From an uncultured Alcaligenaceae bacterium (GTDB taxonomy: Bacteria > Pseudomonadota > Gammaproteobacteria > Burkholderiales > Burkholderiaceae_B): a stretch of DNA of 64,000 nucleotides. Location of the stretch: assembly GCA_937995985.1 (NCBI GenBank), contig CALKIR010000009.1, positions 1 through 64,000 on the forward strand, in the 5' to 3' direction. A model generated the notes under the pieces. The model saw only the letters and a program-made list of their open reading frames with translations, did not search any database and was not told the origin of the DNA. Both the position numbers and the translations under genes were made by a program. Shown one piece after another: positions 8,944 through 17,313 of this stretch. Each line of letters starts with the position of its first letter. Positions within the stretch are counted from its first letter, which is position 1.

Positions 8944-10258
8944 TATTCAGTCTTATCTTTTACCCTCAGTGCGTCGTGCACAAGGACAAGTACAATTGCC
9001 GGGTTCTAAAAGCATTTCTAATCGGGCATTGCTGCTAGCAGCCATGGCACAAGGCACCACCCAGTTGCATGGAGTGCTTGAGTCTGATGATACTGAGGTC
9101 ATGCTGGAGTCTTTGCAGCGCTTAGGAATAACCACGCAGCGCTTAGGTGAGTCCACCTATGAGGTTACGGGCGGTTGGGGACAAATTCAAAGCACAGGCG
9201 ACTTGTTCCTGCGTAATGCAGGTACAGCGATGCGTTCACTGACCGCAGCTCTGGCATGGACTGAGGGGACCTATCAGCTATCAGGAATTGAGCGCATGCA
9301 TGAGCGCCCCATTGGGGATTTGGTAGAGGCCTTGCAAGCAGGAGGAGCCCACATTGAGTATTTGGGGGCAGAGGGCTATCCCCCGCTAAAAATAGGCCCT
9401 GCAAATATTAAAAAAGGGCATGTGTTTCGAGTCAAAGGCGAGGTCTCGAGTCAGTTTTTAACGGCTTTATTGATGTCGGCCCCCTTAATGAGTCAGAAAA
9501 CGGGGCAAAGTGTTGAAATTGAGGTGGTAGGGCGGCTCATTTCACAACCGTATATAGCCATTACTCTAGCTATGATGGCTGATTTTGGGGTTAAGGTGGA
9601 GCATCAAGATTGGCAGCGTTTTATCGTCCCGGCTGATGCGTTATATCAGTCTCCTGGAGTATATAAAGTGGAAGGCGATGCGTCTTCTGCTTCTTATTTT
9701 CTTGCTTTAGGGGCGATTGGGGGTGGGCCTATTGAGATCCAAGGGGTAGGCAGCCGGTCTGTACAAGGCGATATACACTTTGCCCAAGTAGTTGAAGCCA
9801 TGGGCGCGCACGTTCATTTCGAGCCACAGGCTATGCGCGTTCAAGGCATTAAAGTTGCCGAAGGCGAACGTTTACGAGCCTTTGACTTGAGTTTTGATCG
9901 TATTCCTGATGCGGCAATGACAGCAGCGGCATTGGCCATGTATGCAGATGGGCCATGTACGTTACGTGATATTGGGAGCTGGCGTGTTAAGGAAACCGAT
10001 CGCATCCATGCCATGCAAACAGAGTTACAGCGCTTGGGGGCGCAGGTAGAGTCCGGTCCCGATTGGTTACGGGTATATCCTATTGATTCTGAGCAGTGGC
10101 AGGATGCAGATATTTTTACCTATGATGACCATCGAATAGCCATGTGCTTTTCGTTGGCCGCCTTTGCTCCAGTGCGGGTGCAAATTTTAGATCCAGGCTG
10201 CGTGAGCAAAACCTTTCCCCATTATTTTTCTGTCTTTGAACAATTGGTGCACGCATGA
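8936..10258 (+). CDS. aroA: 3-phosphoshikimate 1-carboxyvinyltransferase (EPSP synthase)
   Basis: Joins shikimate-3-phosphate and PEP in the sixth step of the shikimate pathway. The motifs LPGSKSISNRALLLAA, LRNAGTAMRSLTAAL (the PEP-binding LxNxGT loop), GEVSSQFLTALL, the catalytic DRIPDAAMTAA and the ETDR/TYDDHRIAM motifs are all present. RNAGTAMR keeps the Gly and Pro-less form of class I, glyphosate-sensitive enzymes. The start at ATG 8936 has GGAG 8 nt upstream and overlaps tyrA; a GTG at 8927 is possible but less well placed. The stop overlaps the cmk start (ATGA). Confidence 0.98.
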   Translation: MNNIQSYLLPSVRRAQGQVQLPGSKSISNRALLLAAMAQGTTQLHGVLESDDTEVMLESLQRLGITTQRLGESTYEVTGGWGQIQSTGDLFLRNAGTAMRSLTAALAWTEGTYQLSGIERMHERPIGDLVEALQAGGAHIEYLGAEGYPPLKIGPANIKKGHVFRVKGEVSSQFLTALLMSAPLMSQKTGQSVEIEVVGRLISQPYIAITLAMMADFGVKVEHQDWQRFIVPADALYQSPGVYKVEGDASSASYFLALGAIGGGPIEIQGVGSRSVQGDIHFAQVVEAMGAHVHFEPQAMRVQGIKVAEGERLRAFDLSFDRIPDAAMTAAALAMYADGPCTLRDIGSWRVKETDRIHAMQTELQRLGAQVESGPDWLRVYPIDSEQWQDADIFTYDDHRIAMCFSLAAFAPVRVQILDPGCVSKTFPHYFSVFEQLVHA

Positions 10259-10917
10259 GTAGCATCCCTGTGATCACTATTGATGGCCCTACGGCCTCTG
10301 GAAAAGGTACAGTCGCACAAAAAGTTGCGGAACATCTTAATTGGCATGTCTTAGACAGTGGAGCCTTATATCGGCTCACTGCCTTAGCAGCGCAACAGCA
10401 AGGGGTTGATCTCAATGATAGCGGTGCGGTTGCGCAAATCGCCCGCGCGCTGGATGTGCGTTTTGATGCCCAAGGAGTGTGGTTGGGCAATCAAGAGGTG
10501 TCTGCCCAGCTACGCACAGAAGAGGTGGGCGTGCACGCATCACGAGTAGCAGTCTATGGCGAGGTCCGTGATGCACTTTTACAACGACAGCGTGATTTTT
10601 TGCAACCTCCTGGGTTGGTGGCTGATGGCCGCGATATGGGGACAGTGGTATTCCCTAATGCGCCCCTTAAGATTTTTCTTGTTGCACGTGTTGAGGAGCG
10701 AGCAAGAAGGCGCTATAAGCAGTTGATAGATAAAGGTTTTGTTGTTAAAATCGAGGCGGTTTTAGAGGATCTCCAGGCTCGTGATAGCCGGGATCAAAAT
10801 CGCTCTGTGGCACCTTTGCGACCAGCGCCTGATGCGCATATTATCGATTCTTCATACTTAAGTATTAACGAAACGGTTGCACAGGTGCTTGCATGTTGGT
10901 TTAATATCAAAACCTAA
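10255..10917 (+). CDS. cmk: Cytidylate kinase
   Basis: Phosphorylates CMP and dCMP for nucleotide recycling. The P-loop ITIDGPTASGKGTVAQ is at residues 6-21, with LDSGALYRLTALAA (substrate binding) and VADGRDMGTVVFPNA typical of Cmk. The C-terminal LID/adenine part includes RARRRYKQL and RDSRDQNRSVAPL. The 220-residue length is normal. The start overlaps the aroA stop by ATGA. Linkage of aroA, cmk and rpsA is conserved across proteobacteria. Confidence 0.97.
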   Translation: MSSIPVITIDGPTASGKGTVAQKVAEHLNWHVLDSGALYRLTALAAQQQGVDLNDSGAVAQIARALDVRFDAQGVWLGNQEVSAQLRTEEVGVHASRVAVYGEVRDALLQRQRDFLQPPGLVADGRDMGTVVFPNAPLKIFLVARVEERARRRYKQLIDKGFVVKIEAVLEDLQARDSRDQNRSVAPLRPAPDAHIIDSSYLSINETVAQVLACWFNIKT

Positions 10918-11109
10918 ATTCAGCACTGTATTGAGCATCATGATTAGGTGTTCTGCAGGCGGTTTTTAGGGATTAGTTTTAGTTTAGGGGTCAATTAAGT
11001 GGTGCCCACAGCGTTTTATATGGCGGCTCCGTTTAATTGGTTATTTTTCACTCCACCGAATTTTCGGTGTGTTATTAACGAGCCATAAAAGGCTGATGGA
11101 ATTTATTTA
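10918..11109 (+). promoter_or_regulatory. rpsA leader with two hairpins
   Basis: This gap before rpsA contains a hairpin CACCGA/TCGGTG (11054-11069, loop of about 4 nt). A smaller AGCC/GGCT hairpin (11081-11094) follows, directly before the weak ribosome site GATGGA. In Escherichia coli the rpsA leader folds into hairpins that S1 uses for self-repression. An equivalent role here is inference. Confidence 0.4.
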
Positions 11110-12849
11110 ATGTCCTCCATCTCTTCCAGTTCTGAAATTTCTGCTACCGATGTATTGGGCGGCGAGCGTTTCGCCGACTTGTTTGAAGAAAGCATCCAGG
11201 ATCAAGACCTCAAGGTAGGTGAGGTGATCTCCGCTGAGGTTTTACGCATTGACCACAATTATGTATTGGTTAATGCTGGGCTTAAGTCTGAGGCCCTGAT
11301 CCCAATCGAAGAGTTCCATAATGATCAAGGGGAGCTCGAGGTCGAGCCTGGTGATTTTGTGTCAGTGGCGATTGACGCTTTTGAAAATGGGTACGGGGAT
11401 ACCATTTTATCTCGTGACCGAGCAAAGCGTTTATCTGCTTGGTTGGCACTTGAGCAGGCCTTAGAGTCCGGCGAGCATGTGACCGGTACTATTGTCGGCC
11501 GCGTAAAAGGCGGTATGACAGTGATGACCAACGGTATCCGTGCTTTCTTGCCCGGTTCTTTGGTTGATTTGCGTCCAGTCAAAGATACCTCGCAGTTTGA
11601 GGGCCAGACTGTAGAATTCAAAGTCATTAAGCTCGATCGCAAGCGTAACAACGTAGTATTGTCTCGTCGTGCCGTGCTCGAAGAAAGCATGGGCGAAGAG
11701 CGCGAACGTCTGCTCGAGAAGCTTGAGGAGGGTCTCGTTCTCAAGGGGATCGTTAAGAACATCACAGACTACGGTGCCTTCATTGATTTGGGTGGCATCG
11801 ACGGTCTCTTGCACATCACTGACATGGCGTGGCGCCGCGTTCGCCATCCTTCCGAGTTGGTTCAGATTGGCGAAGAGATCGAGGTCAAGGTGCTCAAGTT
11901 TGACCGCGAGCGCAGCCGTGTATCCTTAGGGGTCAAGCAGCTAGGTGAAGATCCCTGGTTGGGTCTATCCCGTCGCTATCCTCAAGGAACTCGTCTCTTT
12001 GGCAAGGTCACCAACCTTACTGACTACGGTGCCTTTGTTGAGGTTGAAGATGGTATTGAGGGTCTGGTTCACGTATCTGAAATGGATTGGACCAACAAAA
12101 ATGTCGATCCTCGCAAAGTAGTCACCTTAGGCGAAGAAGTCGAGGTCATGGTATTGGATATAGACGAAGAGCGTCGTCGCATTTCCTTGGGCATGAAGCA
12201 GTGCTTGCCTAACCCATGGGAAGAGTTCGCTATGAATCACAAGCGTGGCGATCGCGTACGTGGTGCGATTAAGTCCATTACCGATTTTGGTATTTTCGTC
12301 GGCTTGGATGGTGGCATCGATGGTCTGGTTCACCTGTCCGACCTAACTTGGACGGGCAGCGGCGAAGAAGCCGTGCGCGAGTACAAGCGTGGCGAAGAGG
12401 TTGATGCTGTGGTATTGGGTATTGATACCGAAAAAGAGCGTATTTCTCTGGGTATCAAACAGCTCGAAGGCGATCCATTTAGCAACTTCGTCAATGAGCA
12501 CGAGCGTGGCGATGTCATCAAAGGCGTTGTGAAGTCCGTAGAGCCTAAGGGCGCAGTAGTGAATCTTGCTCTCGATGTAGACGGATACCTGCGTGCTTCC
12601 GAGATTTCTACAGGTCGTGTAGAAGATGCGACTACAGCTCTGAATGAGGGCGATGAAATCGAGGTTATGATTATTAACATCGACCGTCGCGCGCGGAGCA
12701 TTCAGTTGTCTATTAAAGCACGTGAAAGTGCTCAGGCAGCTGAGACCATGCAACGTATTAGTGAGCAAGGTGCTTCTACTGGAACAACCAACTTGGGTGC
12801 GTTGCTGCGTGCAAAACTTGATCAACAGCGCGAAGATTCTGAAGAGTAA
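11110..12849 (+). CDS. rpsA: 30S ribosomal protein S1
   Basis: RNA-binding ribosomal protein needed for initiation on structured or weak-leader mRNAs. The 579 residues contain six S1 (OB-fold) repeats. Recognisable copies include GLVLKGIVKNITDYGAFIDL and GTRLFGKVTNLTDYGAFVEV, with each repeat ending in a RISLGMKQ-like segment. The first two repeats are divergent and form the ribosome/S2-binding part. The length matches betaproteobacterial S1. It is separated from cmk by a 192-bp leader and is followed 2 nt later by ihfB. Codon use looks optimised (many CGT and GGT codons), as expected for a highly expressed gene. Confidence 0.98.
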   Translation: MSSISSSSEISATDVLGGERFADLFEESIQDQDLKVGEVISAEVLRIDHNYVLVNAGLKSEALIPIEEFHNDQGELEVEPGDFVSVAIDAFENGYGDTILSRDRAKRLSAWLALEQALESGEHVTGTIVGRVKGGMTVMTNGIRAFLPGSLVDLRPVKDTSQFEGQTVEFKVIKLDRKRNNVVLSRRAVLEESMGEERERLLEKLEEGLVLKGIVKNITDYGAFIDLGGIDGLLHITDMAWRRVRHPSELVQIGEEIEVKVLKFDRERSRVSLGVKQLGEDPWLGLSRRYPQGTRLFGKVTNLTDYGAFVEVEDGIEGLVHVSEMDWTNKNVDPRKVVTLGEEVEVMVLDIDEERRRISLGMKQCLPNPWEEFAMNHKRGDRVRGAIKSITDFGIFVGLDGGIDGLVHLSDLTWTGSGEEAVREYKRGEEVDAVVLGIDTEKERISLGIKQLEGDPFSNFVNEHERGDVIKGVVKSVEPKGAVVNLALDVDGYLRASEISTGRVEDATTALNEGDEIEVMIINIDRRARSIQLSIKARESAQAAETMQRISEQGASTGTTNLGALLRAKLDQQREDSEE

Positions 12850-12851
12850 GC

Positions 12852-13169
12852 GTGACAAAATCCGAGTTAATAGCTCTGTTGGCGAGTCGCTTTCCGCAGT
12901 TTGCGTTGCGTGATGTGGATTTGGCCGTAAATGTCTTACTTGATTCCATGACCGAGTCGTTGGTCAATGGGCAGCGGATTGAAATCCGCGGCTTCGGTAG
13001 CTTTACGGTCACTACACGAGCAGCGCGCTTAGGGCGCAATCCTCGCTCGGGAGAGACTGTTCATGTCCCTGCTAAGCGAGTGCCGCACTTTAAAGCGGGT
13101 AAGGAGCTCCGTGAACGTGTAGATGCCACTTTTGTTGCTGAGCAAAAAAAACAGCAGGCAAGTAAATAG
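12852..13169 (+). CDS. ihfB: Integration host factor subunit beta
   Basis: Nucleoid protein that bends DNA as a heterodimer with IhfA (not in this window). The 105-residue HU/IHF fold has MTKSELIALLASRFP at the start, IRGFGSFTV in the middle, and the minor-groove arm and DNA-contact stretch GRNPRSGETVHVPAKRVPHF that marks IHF-beta. The start codon is GTG with GAAGAG overlapping the end of rpsA. Close coupling of rpsA and ihfB is common in proteobacteria. A rho-independent terminator follows. Confidence 0.96.
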   Translation: MTKSELIALLASRFPQFALRDVDLAVNVLLDSMTESLVNGQRIEIRGFGSFTVTTRAARLGRNPRSGETVHVPAKRVPHFKAGKELRERVDATFVAEQKKQQASK

Positions 13170-13205
13170 GTGGCCGCTAAGTCGGATTTGAAATGTGATC
13201 ATTAA

Positions 13206-13236
13206 ACAGGCCCTGCATGGGCCTGTTGCTGTTTTA
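13206..13236 (+). terminator. Terminator after ihfB
   Basis: Perfect 8-bp stem ACAGGCCC/GGGCCTGT with a TGCAT loop, followed by TGCTGTTTT. It ends the rpsA-ihfB transcript before lapA. Confidence 0.8.
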
Positions 13237-13296
13237 GGACGGGAGGAGGTTTTCCCTTTACAATAGTAGCGTCCGCTAATTACTGGAGCGATTACT

Positions 13297-13620
13297 ATGC
13301 GCATCATCGTTTGGATACTACGTATTATTGTTTTTCTCGTAGTACTCTCTTTTGCACTTAAAAATACAGAAAAAGTGCCTGTTTACTTCTTTGGTGAGTA
13401 TGCCATCAAAGAGGTTCCCCTGATTATTGTGATGCTGGTCACTTTTATTCTTGGGCTGTTTTTAGGGTTGCTCATTATGTTAATGGGCAATATGCGCAAA
13501 CAGCGCGAATTAAATCGCCTCAAACGTGAGGTTGCTCATCTAGAGGAACGTCTTGAGCAGCCTGAGGTCAGTCGTCCTGAGGTGGCTCCGGAGGCCGTTG
13601 CCCCTATGGCTCCACTATGA
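13297..13620 (+). CDS. lapA: LapA-family inner membrane protein
   Basis: Small inner-membrane protein (LapA/YciS, DUF1049) acting with LapB in control of lipopolysaccharide assembly. Two transmembrane helices lie at residues ~2-20 and ~40-62, separated by VYFFGEYAIKEVPL. A cytoplasmic coiled coil of about 30 residues (RKQRELNRLKREVAHLEERL) follows, with a Pro/Ala/Glu-rich tail. It sits 18 nt before lapB. The pairing identifies it more securely than the short sequence alone. Confidence 0.88.
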   Translation: MRIIVWILRIIVFLVVLSFALKNTEKVPVYFFGEYAIKEVPLIIVMLVTFILGLFLGLLIMLMGNMRKQRELNRLKREVAHLEERLEQPEVSRPEVAPEAVAPMAPL

Positions 13621-13638
13621 TGTTACAAGGATTAGGTT

Positions 13639-14892
13639 GTGGATTTTGAACCTTGGTGGCTGATAGTTGTCCCCGTATTATTTGGCTTAGGTTGGATAGC
13701 AGCGCGAGTGGATTTCCGGCATATGCTCTCAGAGAGCCGGCGCTTGCCTGACTCATACTTTAAAGGGCTTAATTTTTTATTAAATGAGGAGCCCGATCGA
13801 GCCATTGATGCCTTTATAGAGGTCGCTAAATTAGATTCAGAAACGGTAGAGCTGCATTTTGCTTTAGGCAGTTTATTTAGACGCCGGGGCGAAATAGAGC
13901 GAGCAATTCGTGTCCATCAAAGCTTGTTGGCGCGCGCTGATTTAGCGCTTGAGGCACGGCAAGATGCCCAATTTGAGTTAGCTAAAGATTTTTTAAAAGC
14001 AGGTATGTTAGACCGGGCAGAGGCTGGTTTTGAGGCGGTCACAGATACGCGTCATGGGGTCGAGGCAATGCGTTATTTAGTGCGTATCTATGAGGCCGGT
14101 CATGACTGGCCTAAAGCCATTGAGGCAGTGAAACGCTTAGGACGACTCATCCAGGAGGCGGTGCCTCAGCGCGTGCATTATTATTGCGAGCAGGCTGAAG
14201 CCGCCTTATTGGCAGCAGAGCCCAATTTTGAAGCAGCGCAACGAGCACTTGACGGGGCGGATCAAGCTGCACGAGAGTTAGCAGGGGAGTGCACACTAGG
14301 TGCCAAAGTGCGTATTGCGCTGCTCAAAGCATTATGGGCAGAAAAACAAGGACAAATAGAGCAGCAGCGAGATGAGCTTGAGCCTATTCTGAACTTTGCT
14401 CCGATGTATGCGGGTCTGGTTGCGGCTCCGTTAATGCGTTGTTATCAAGGACTAGGACAAGTGAGCGAAGGCATTGAAGTGCTACACGCTCATTACCAAC
14501 AGCATCCCAACCTGATGGTATTCAATGTGCTATTTAAAGCCTTGCGCGAACATCAGGGCTCTTTAGAGGCGTGGCATTTTGCTCGTAAAGCATTACGCGG
14601 CACCCCATCTTTATTAGCTTTAGATCGAATGCTTGAGGTTGAGTTAAGCATTGAAAAAGGTAATGGTGTATCAGAAACAGTACAAGCCATTGTTGAGGAT
14701 GCCTTAACCAAAGAGGTTGCTGCGGGGGCGGATTTAGCCTTATTACGCAGCCTCATTCATAAGCATACCCAGCGGTTAGATCGGTATGCTTGCCAAGAAT
14801 GTGGTTTTGAGGCGCGTGCCTATTACTGGCAATGCCCCGGTTGTAATCATTGGGAAAGTTATCCGCCCTTGTTGTTAGAGGAGCTTTCATGA
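13639..14892 (+). CDS. lapB: Lipopolysaccharide assembly protein B
   Basis: Adaptor that couples LpxC proteolysis by FtsH to lipopolysaccharide synthesis (LapB/YciM). One N-terminal membrane anchor (residues ~5-21, WWLIVVPVLFGLGWIAA) is followed by about nine TPR-like repeats, beginning FKGLNFLLNEEPDRAIDAF. A C-terminal rubredoxin-type metal site has CQECG and CPGCNHW cysteine pairs. The 417-residue length is slightly above the enteric form. The start is GTG with AAGGA about 8 nt upstream. The stop overlaps hldA by ATGA, tying LPS control to heptose synthesis. Confidence 0.94.
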   Translation: MDFEPWWLIVVPVLFGLGWIAARVDFRHMLSESRRLPDSYFKGLNFLLNEEPDRAIDAFIEVAKLDSETVELHFALGSLFRRRGEIERAIRVHQSLLARADLALEARQDAQFELAKDFLKAGMLDRAEAGFEAVTDTRHGVEAMRYLVRIYEAGHDWPKAIEAVKRLGRLIQEAVPQRVHYYCEQAEAALLAAEPNFEAAQRALDGADQAARELAGECTLGAKVRIALLKALWAEKQGQIEQQRDELEPILNFAPMYAGLVAAPLMRCYQGLGQVSEGIEVLHAHYQQHPNLMVFNVLFKALREHQGSLEAWHFARKALRGTPSLLALDRMLEVELSIEKGNGVSETVQAIVEDALTKEVAAGADLALLRSLIHKHTQRLDRYACQECGFEARAYYWQCPGCNHWESYPPLLLEELS

Positions 14893-15818
14893 GATCTTTT
14901 CCCTCTCACGCAGCACAGCAATTAAAAGTACTCATAGTTGGCGATGTGATGCTGGATCGGTACTGGTTTGGCAAAGTAGAGCGTATATCTCCAGAAGCTC
15001 CGGTACCAGTTGTGCATGTTGCACGCACTGAGGATCGATTAGGGGGGGCAGCCAATGTTGCGCGTAATGTTGTTGCCCTGGGCGCTCAGGCGACATTGAT
15101 CGGCTTAGTCGGTGATGATCATAATGGGCAAACGATACGTTCATTATTACGAGCAGAGCAAATTGGCGCGCAGATGATTACGGATGCACATCGACCCACA
15201 ACGTTAAAACTCAGGGTCATAGGTCGTCAGCAGCAATTAATTCGTGTTGATTTCGAAGAGGCACCCAGTCAGGCTGCCTTAAGTCAGGTGCAGCAGCGCA
15301 TGACAGAGCAATTAAAAGAGCATGATATTGTTGTGCTTTCTGATTATGCCAAGGGGGCATTAAAAGAGGTGCAGCAGCTGATCCAAATTGCGCGCGCAGA
15401 AGGAATCCCGGTCTTGGTTGATCCTAAAGGAGAGGATTATCAACGCTATCAGGGCGCCAGCCTGCTGACTCCAAATAGAGAGGAAATGCGTCAGGCCGTG
15501 GGACGTTGGGACACTGAGTCCGAGCTTGAAGAGCGAGCACAAGCATTACGTTCACAGTTACAGCTCGAGGCATTGCTGATTACACGTTCTGAGCAAGGCA
15601 TGACCATTTATACCGAAGGATTTAGGCATCATGTTGATGCTCAGGCTAAGGAAGTATTTGATGTGTCTGGGGCTGGAGACACGGTATTGGCCACTTTAGC
15701 AGTAGCTAAAGGAGCAGGTTTAAATTGGATGGATGCCGTCTATTGGGCTAATAAGGCAGGCGGAATTGTGGTAGGTAAATTAGGTACCTCAGTGGTCACC
15801 GCTCAAGAGTTGCAGTAA
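14889..15818 (+). CDS. hldA: D-glycero-beta-D-manno-heptose-7-phosphate kinase (single-domain)
   Basis: Phosphorylates heptose-7-phosphate at C1 for the LPS inner core. The 309-residue PfkB-family kinase has GDVMLDRYWFG at the N-terminus, the substrate motif RLGGAANVARNVVALGA, and the C-terminal catalytic motif DVSGAGDTVLATLAVA with the anion hole and catalytic Asp. The adenylyltransferase half of enteric HldE is absent, as in betaproteobacteria with separate HldA and HldC, so an hldC gene should lie elsewhere. ATG 14889 overlaps the lapB stop. The open frame runs further upstream inside lapB, but the family begins near MRSFP. Confidence 0.93.
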   Translation: MRSFPSHAAQQLKVLIVGDVMLDRYWFGKVERISPEAPVPVVHVARTEDRLGGAANVARNVVALGAQATLIGLVGDDHNGQTIRSLLRAEQIGAQMITDAHRPTTLKLRVIGRQQQLIRVDFEEAPSQAALSQVQQRMTEQLKEHDIVVLSDYAKGALKEVQQLIQIARAEGIPVLVDPKGEDYQRYQGASLLTPNREEMRQAVGRWDTESELEERAQALRSQLQLEALLITRSEQGMTIYTEGFRHHVDAQAKEVFDVSGAGDTVLATLAVAKGAGLNWMDAVYWANKAGGIVVGKLGTSVVTAQELQ

Positions 15819-15828
15819 AGGAAAAAAG

Positions 15829-16839
15829 ATGATTGTTGTTACTGGTGGAGCTGGGTTTATCGGCAGCAATTTAGTGAAAGGGCTCAATGAGCGCGGCATA
15901 ACTAATATTTTAGTTGTTGATGATCTACAGCAAGGAGAGAAGTTTCGTAATTTAGTCCAGTGTGCTATTGCTGAGTACATGGATAAAGACGAATTTAGAG
16001 AGCGAGTGCGACGGCGCGCGTTGCCCACTATAGAGGCAGTCTATCATCAGGGCGCCTGTTCAGATACAACAGAGCAGGATGGGCGTTATATGATGGATAA
16101 TAACTATCGTGTAACGTTGGAGCTATTTGATTTTTGCCAAAGCGCCAAAATTCCTTTTTTATATGCTTCCTCCGCAGCAGTATATGGGGCTGGTCCCAAT
16201 TACCGCGAAGATCCGCAGTATGAGGCGCCTCTAAATGTCTATGGATATTCTAAATTGCTTTTTGACCAGGTGCTTCGGCGCCACTTAAATGAGCTTAAGG
16301 CACCAGTGGTGGGGCTTCGTTATTTCAATGTTTATGGGCCTAATGAGCACCATAAGGGCCGTATGGCATCGGTTGCCCTACATAATATGAAGCAATACGA
16401 ACAAGACGGTTATGTGCGCTTATTTGGGGCTTGGGATGGGTATCAAGCAGGACAGCAAGCGCGTGACTTTATTGCTGTAGAAGATGTAGTAAAAGTAAAT
16501 TTGTTTTTTCTCGATAACCCACACATTTCTGGCATATTTAATTGTGGGACGGGGCGTGCGCAGCCCTTTAATGACATTGCCAAAACAGTGGTAAATACCA
16601 TGCGAGCATTGCAGGGAGAGCCTGCACTTGATTTACCGTCTTTGGTTGAAAAAGAACTGATACGTTACATCCCATTTCCTGAGGATTTGAAAGGACGTTA
16701 TCAGAGCCATACCCAAGCAGATTTGAGTCAGTTGCGCGCGGCAGGATATACTGCTGATTTTGCCACTGTAGAACAAGGTGTGGCACGATACGTGCGCGCT
16801 TTATATGACAGGCAAAAGGATAAAACTAACCTAGCCTAA
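15829..16839 (+). CDS. hldD: ADP-L-glycero-D-manno-heptose-6-epimerase
   Basis: Last enzyme of ADP-heptose synthesis for the LPS core; an NADP-dependent extended short-chain dehydrogenase. The N-terminal Rossmann motif is VVTGGAGFIGSNLVKGL. YHQGACSDTTEQDG is specific to HldD. The catalytic YGYSKLLFDQ (Tyr-x3-Lys) and GLRYFNVYGPNEHHKGRMAS segments are intact. The 336-residue length is normal. It follows hldA by 10 nt with a GGAAAAAAG ribosome site, and the two clearly form one transcription unit with lapAB. Confidence 0.97.
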   Translation: MIVVTGGAGFIGSNLVKGLNERGITNILVVDDLQQGEKFRNLVQCAIAEYMDKDEFRERVRRRALPTIEAVYHQGACSDTTEQDGRYMMDNNYRVTLELFDFCQSAKIPFLYASSAAVYGAGPNYREDPQYEAPLNVYGYSKLLFDQVLRRHLNELKAPVVGLRYFNVYGPNEHHKGRMASVALHNMKQYEQDGYVRLFGAWDGYQAGQQARDFIAVEDVVKVNLFFLDNPHISGIFNCGTGRAQPFNDIAKTVVNTMRALQGEPALDLPSLVEKELIRYIPFPEDLKGRYQSHTQADLSQLRAAGYTADFATVEQGVARYVRALYDRQKDKTNLA

Positions 16840-16899
16840 ATAGCCATTGCCCCTAGAAAAAATACCTTTTCTCACGACACAATAAAGGCTATCTATAGG

Positions 16900-16925
16900 G
16901 ACAGAGCGTGGCGATCGCTCCTGTC
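16900..16925 (+). terminator. Possible terminator after hldD
   Basis: Imperfect hairpin GACAGAGCG/CGCTcCTGTC with one bulged base and a short TTAAT after it. It is weak and could also be part of the leader of the next gene. Confidence 0.35.
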
Positions 16926-16961
16926 TTAATACACACTTGTTGATCGAAAACAGGAGGTATT

Positions 16962-17291
16962 ATGATTGGGCAATTGCATATGCTAAGCCGCAGGCAGTGC
17001 GTTTGTGTACTGAGCCGTGTGTTATTTGTGGGGCTTTTGCTGTGTGTATCTTCAGTAGGGGCAATGGATGTCAATCAGGCCAGTAGTGCGGAGCTACAAA
17101 CTTTGCCTGGGATTGGCTCTAAAACCGCAGAAGCGATTATCGAAGAGCGTGAGCGCGGTGGGGCTTTTACCTCTTTGGAAGATTTATCTGATAGAGTGAA
17201 AGGCATTGGCCCTAAAAAGCGCGAGGCTTTGCAAGAGGCCGGTTTGATGGTACAGGATCCGGACGGTAGTCTGGATTCAGAGACACAATAA
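16962..17291 (+). CDS. ComEA-like helix-hairpin-helix DNA-binding protein
   Basis: Small exported or membrane-anchored DNA-binding protein of the ComEA family, often needed for DNA uptake in natural transformation. The N-terminal ~35 residues include basic residues and a hydrophobic stretch (VLFVGLLLCVSSVGA), a signal peptide probably cut before MDVNQ. The mature part is a single ComEA HhH unit: VNQASSAELQTLPGIGSKTA, then IIEERERGGAFTSLEDL and GIGPKKREAL. The start has a perfect AGGAGG 6 nt upstream. It stands alone between hldD and cysM, a position also seen in Bordetella-type genomes. A competence role is inference. Confidence 0.85.
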   Translation: MIGQLHMLSRRQCVCVLSRVLFVGLLLCVSSVGAMDVNQASSAELQTLPGIGSKTAEAIIEERERGGAFTSLEDLSDRVKGIGPKKREALQEAGLMVQDPDGSLDSETQ

Positions 17292-17313
17292 ATATCCGTA
17301 GAATGGTACAACT

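Noticed and set aside
12343..12858. 171-residue antisense open frame
   Set aside because: It lies wholly inside rpsA, whose S1 repeats are strongly conserved; it is a codon-bias shadow.
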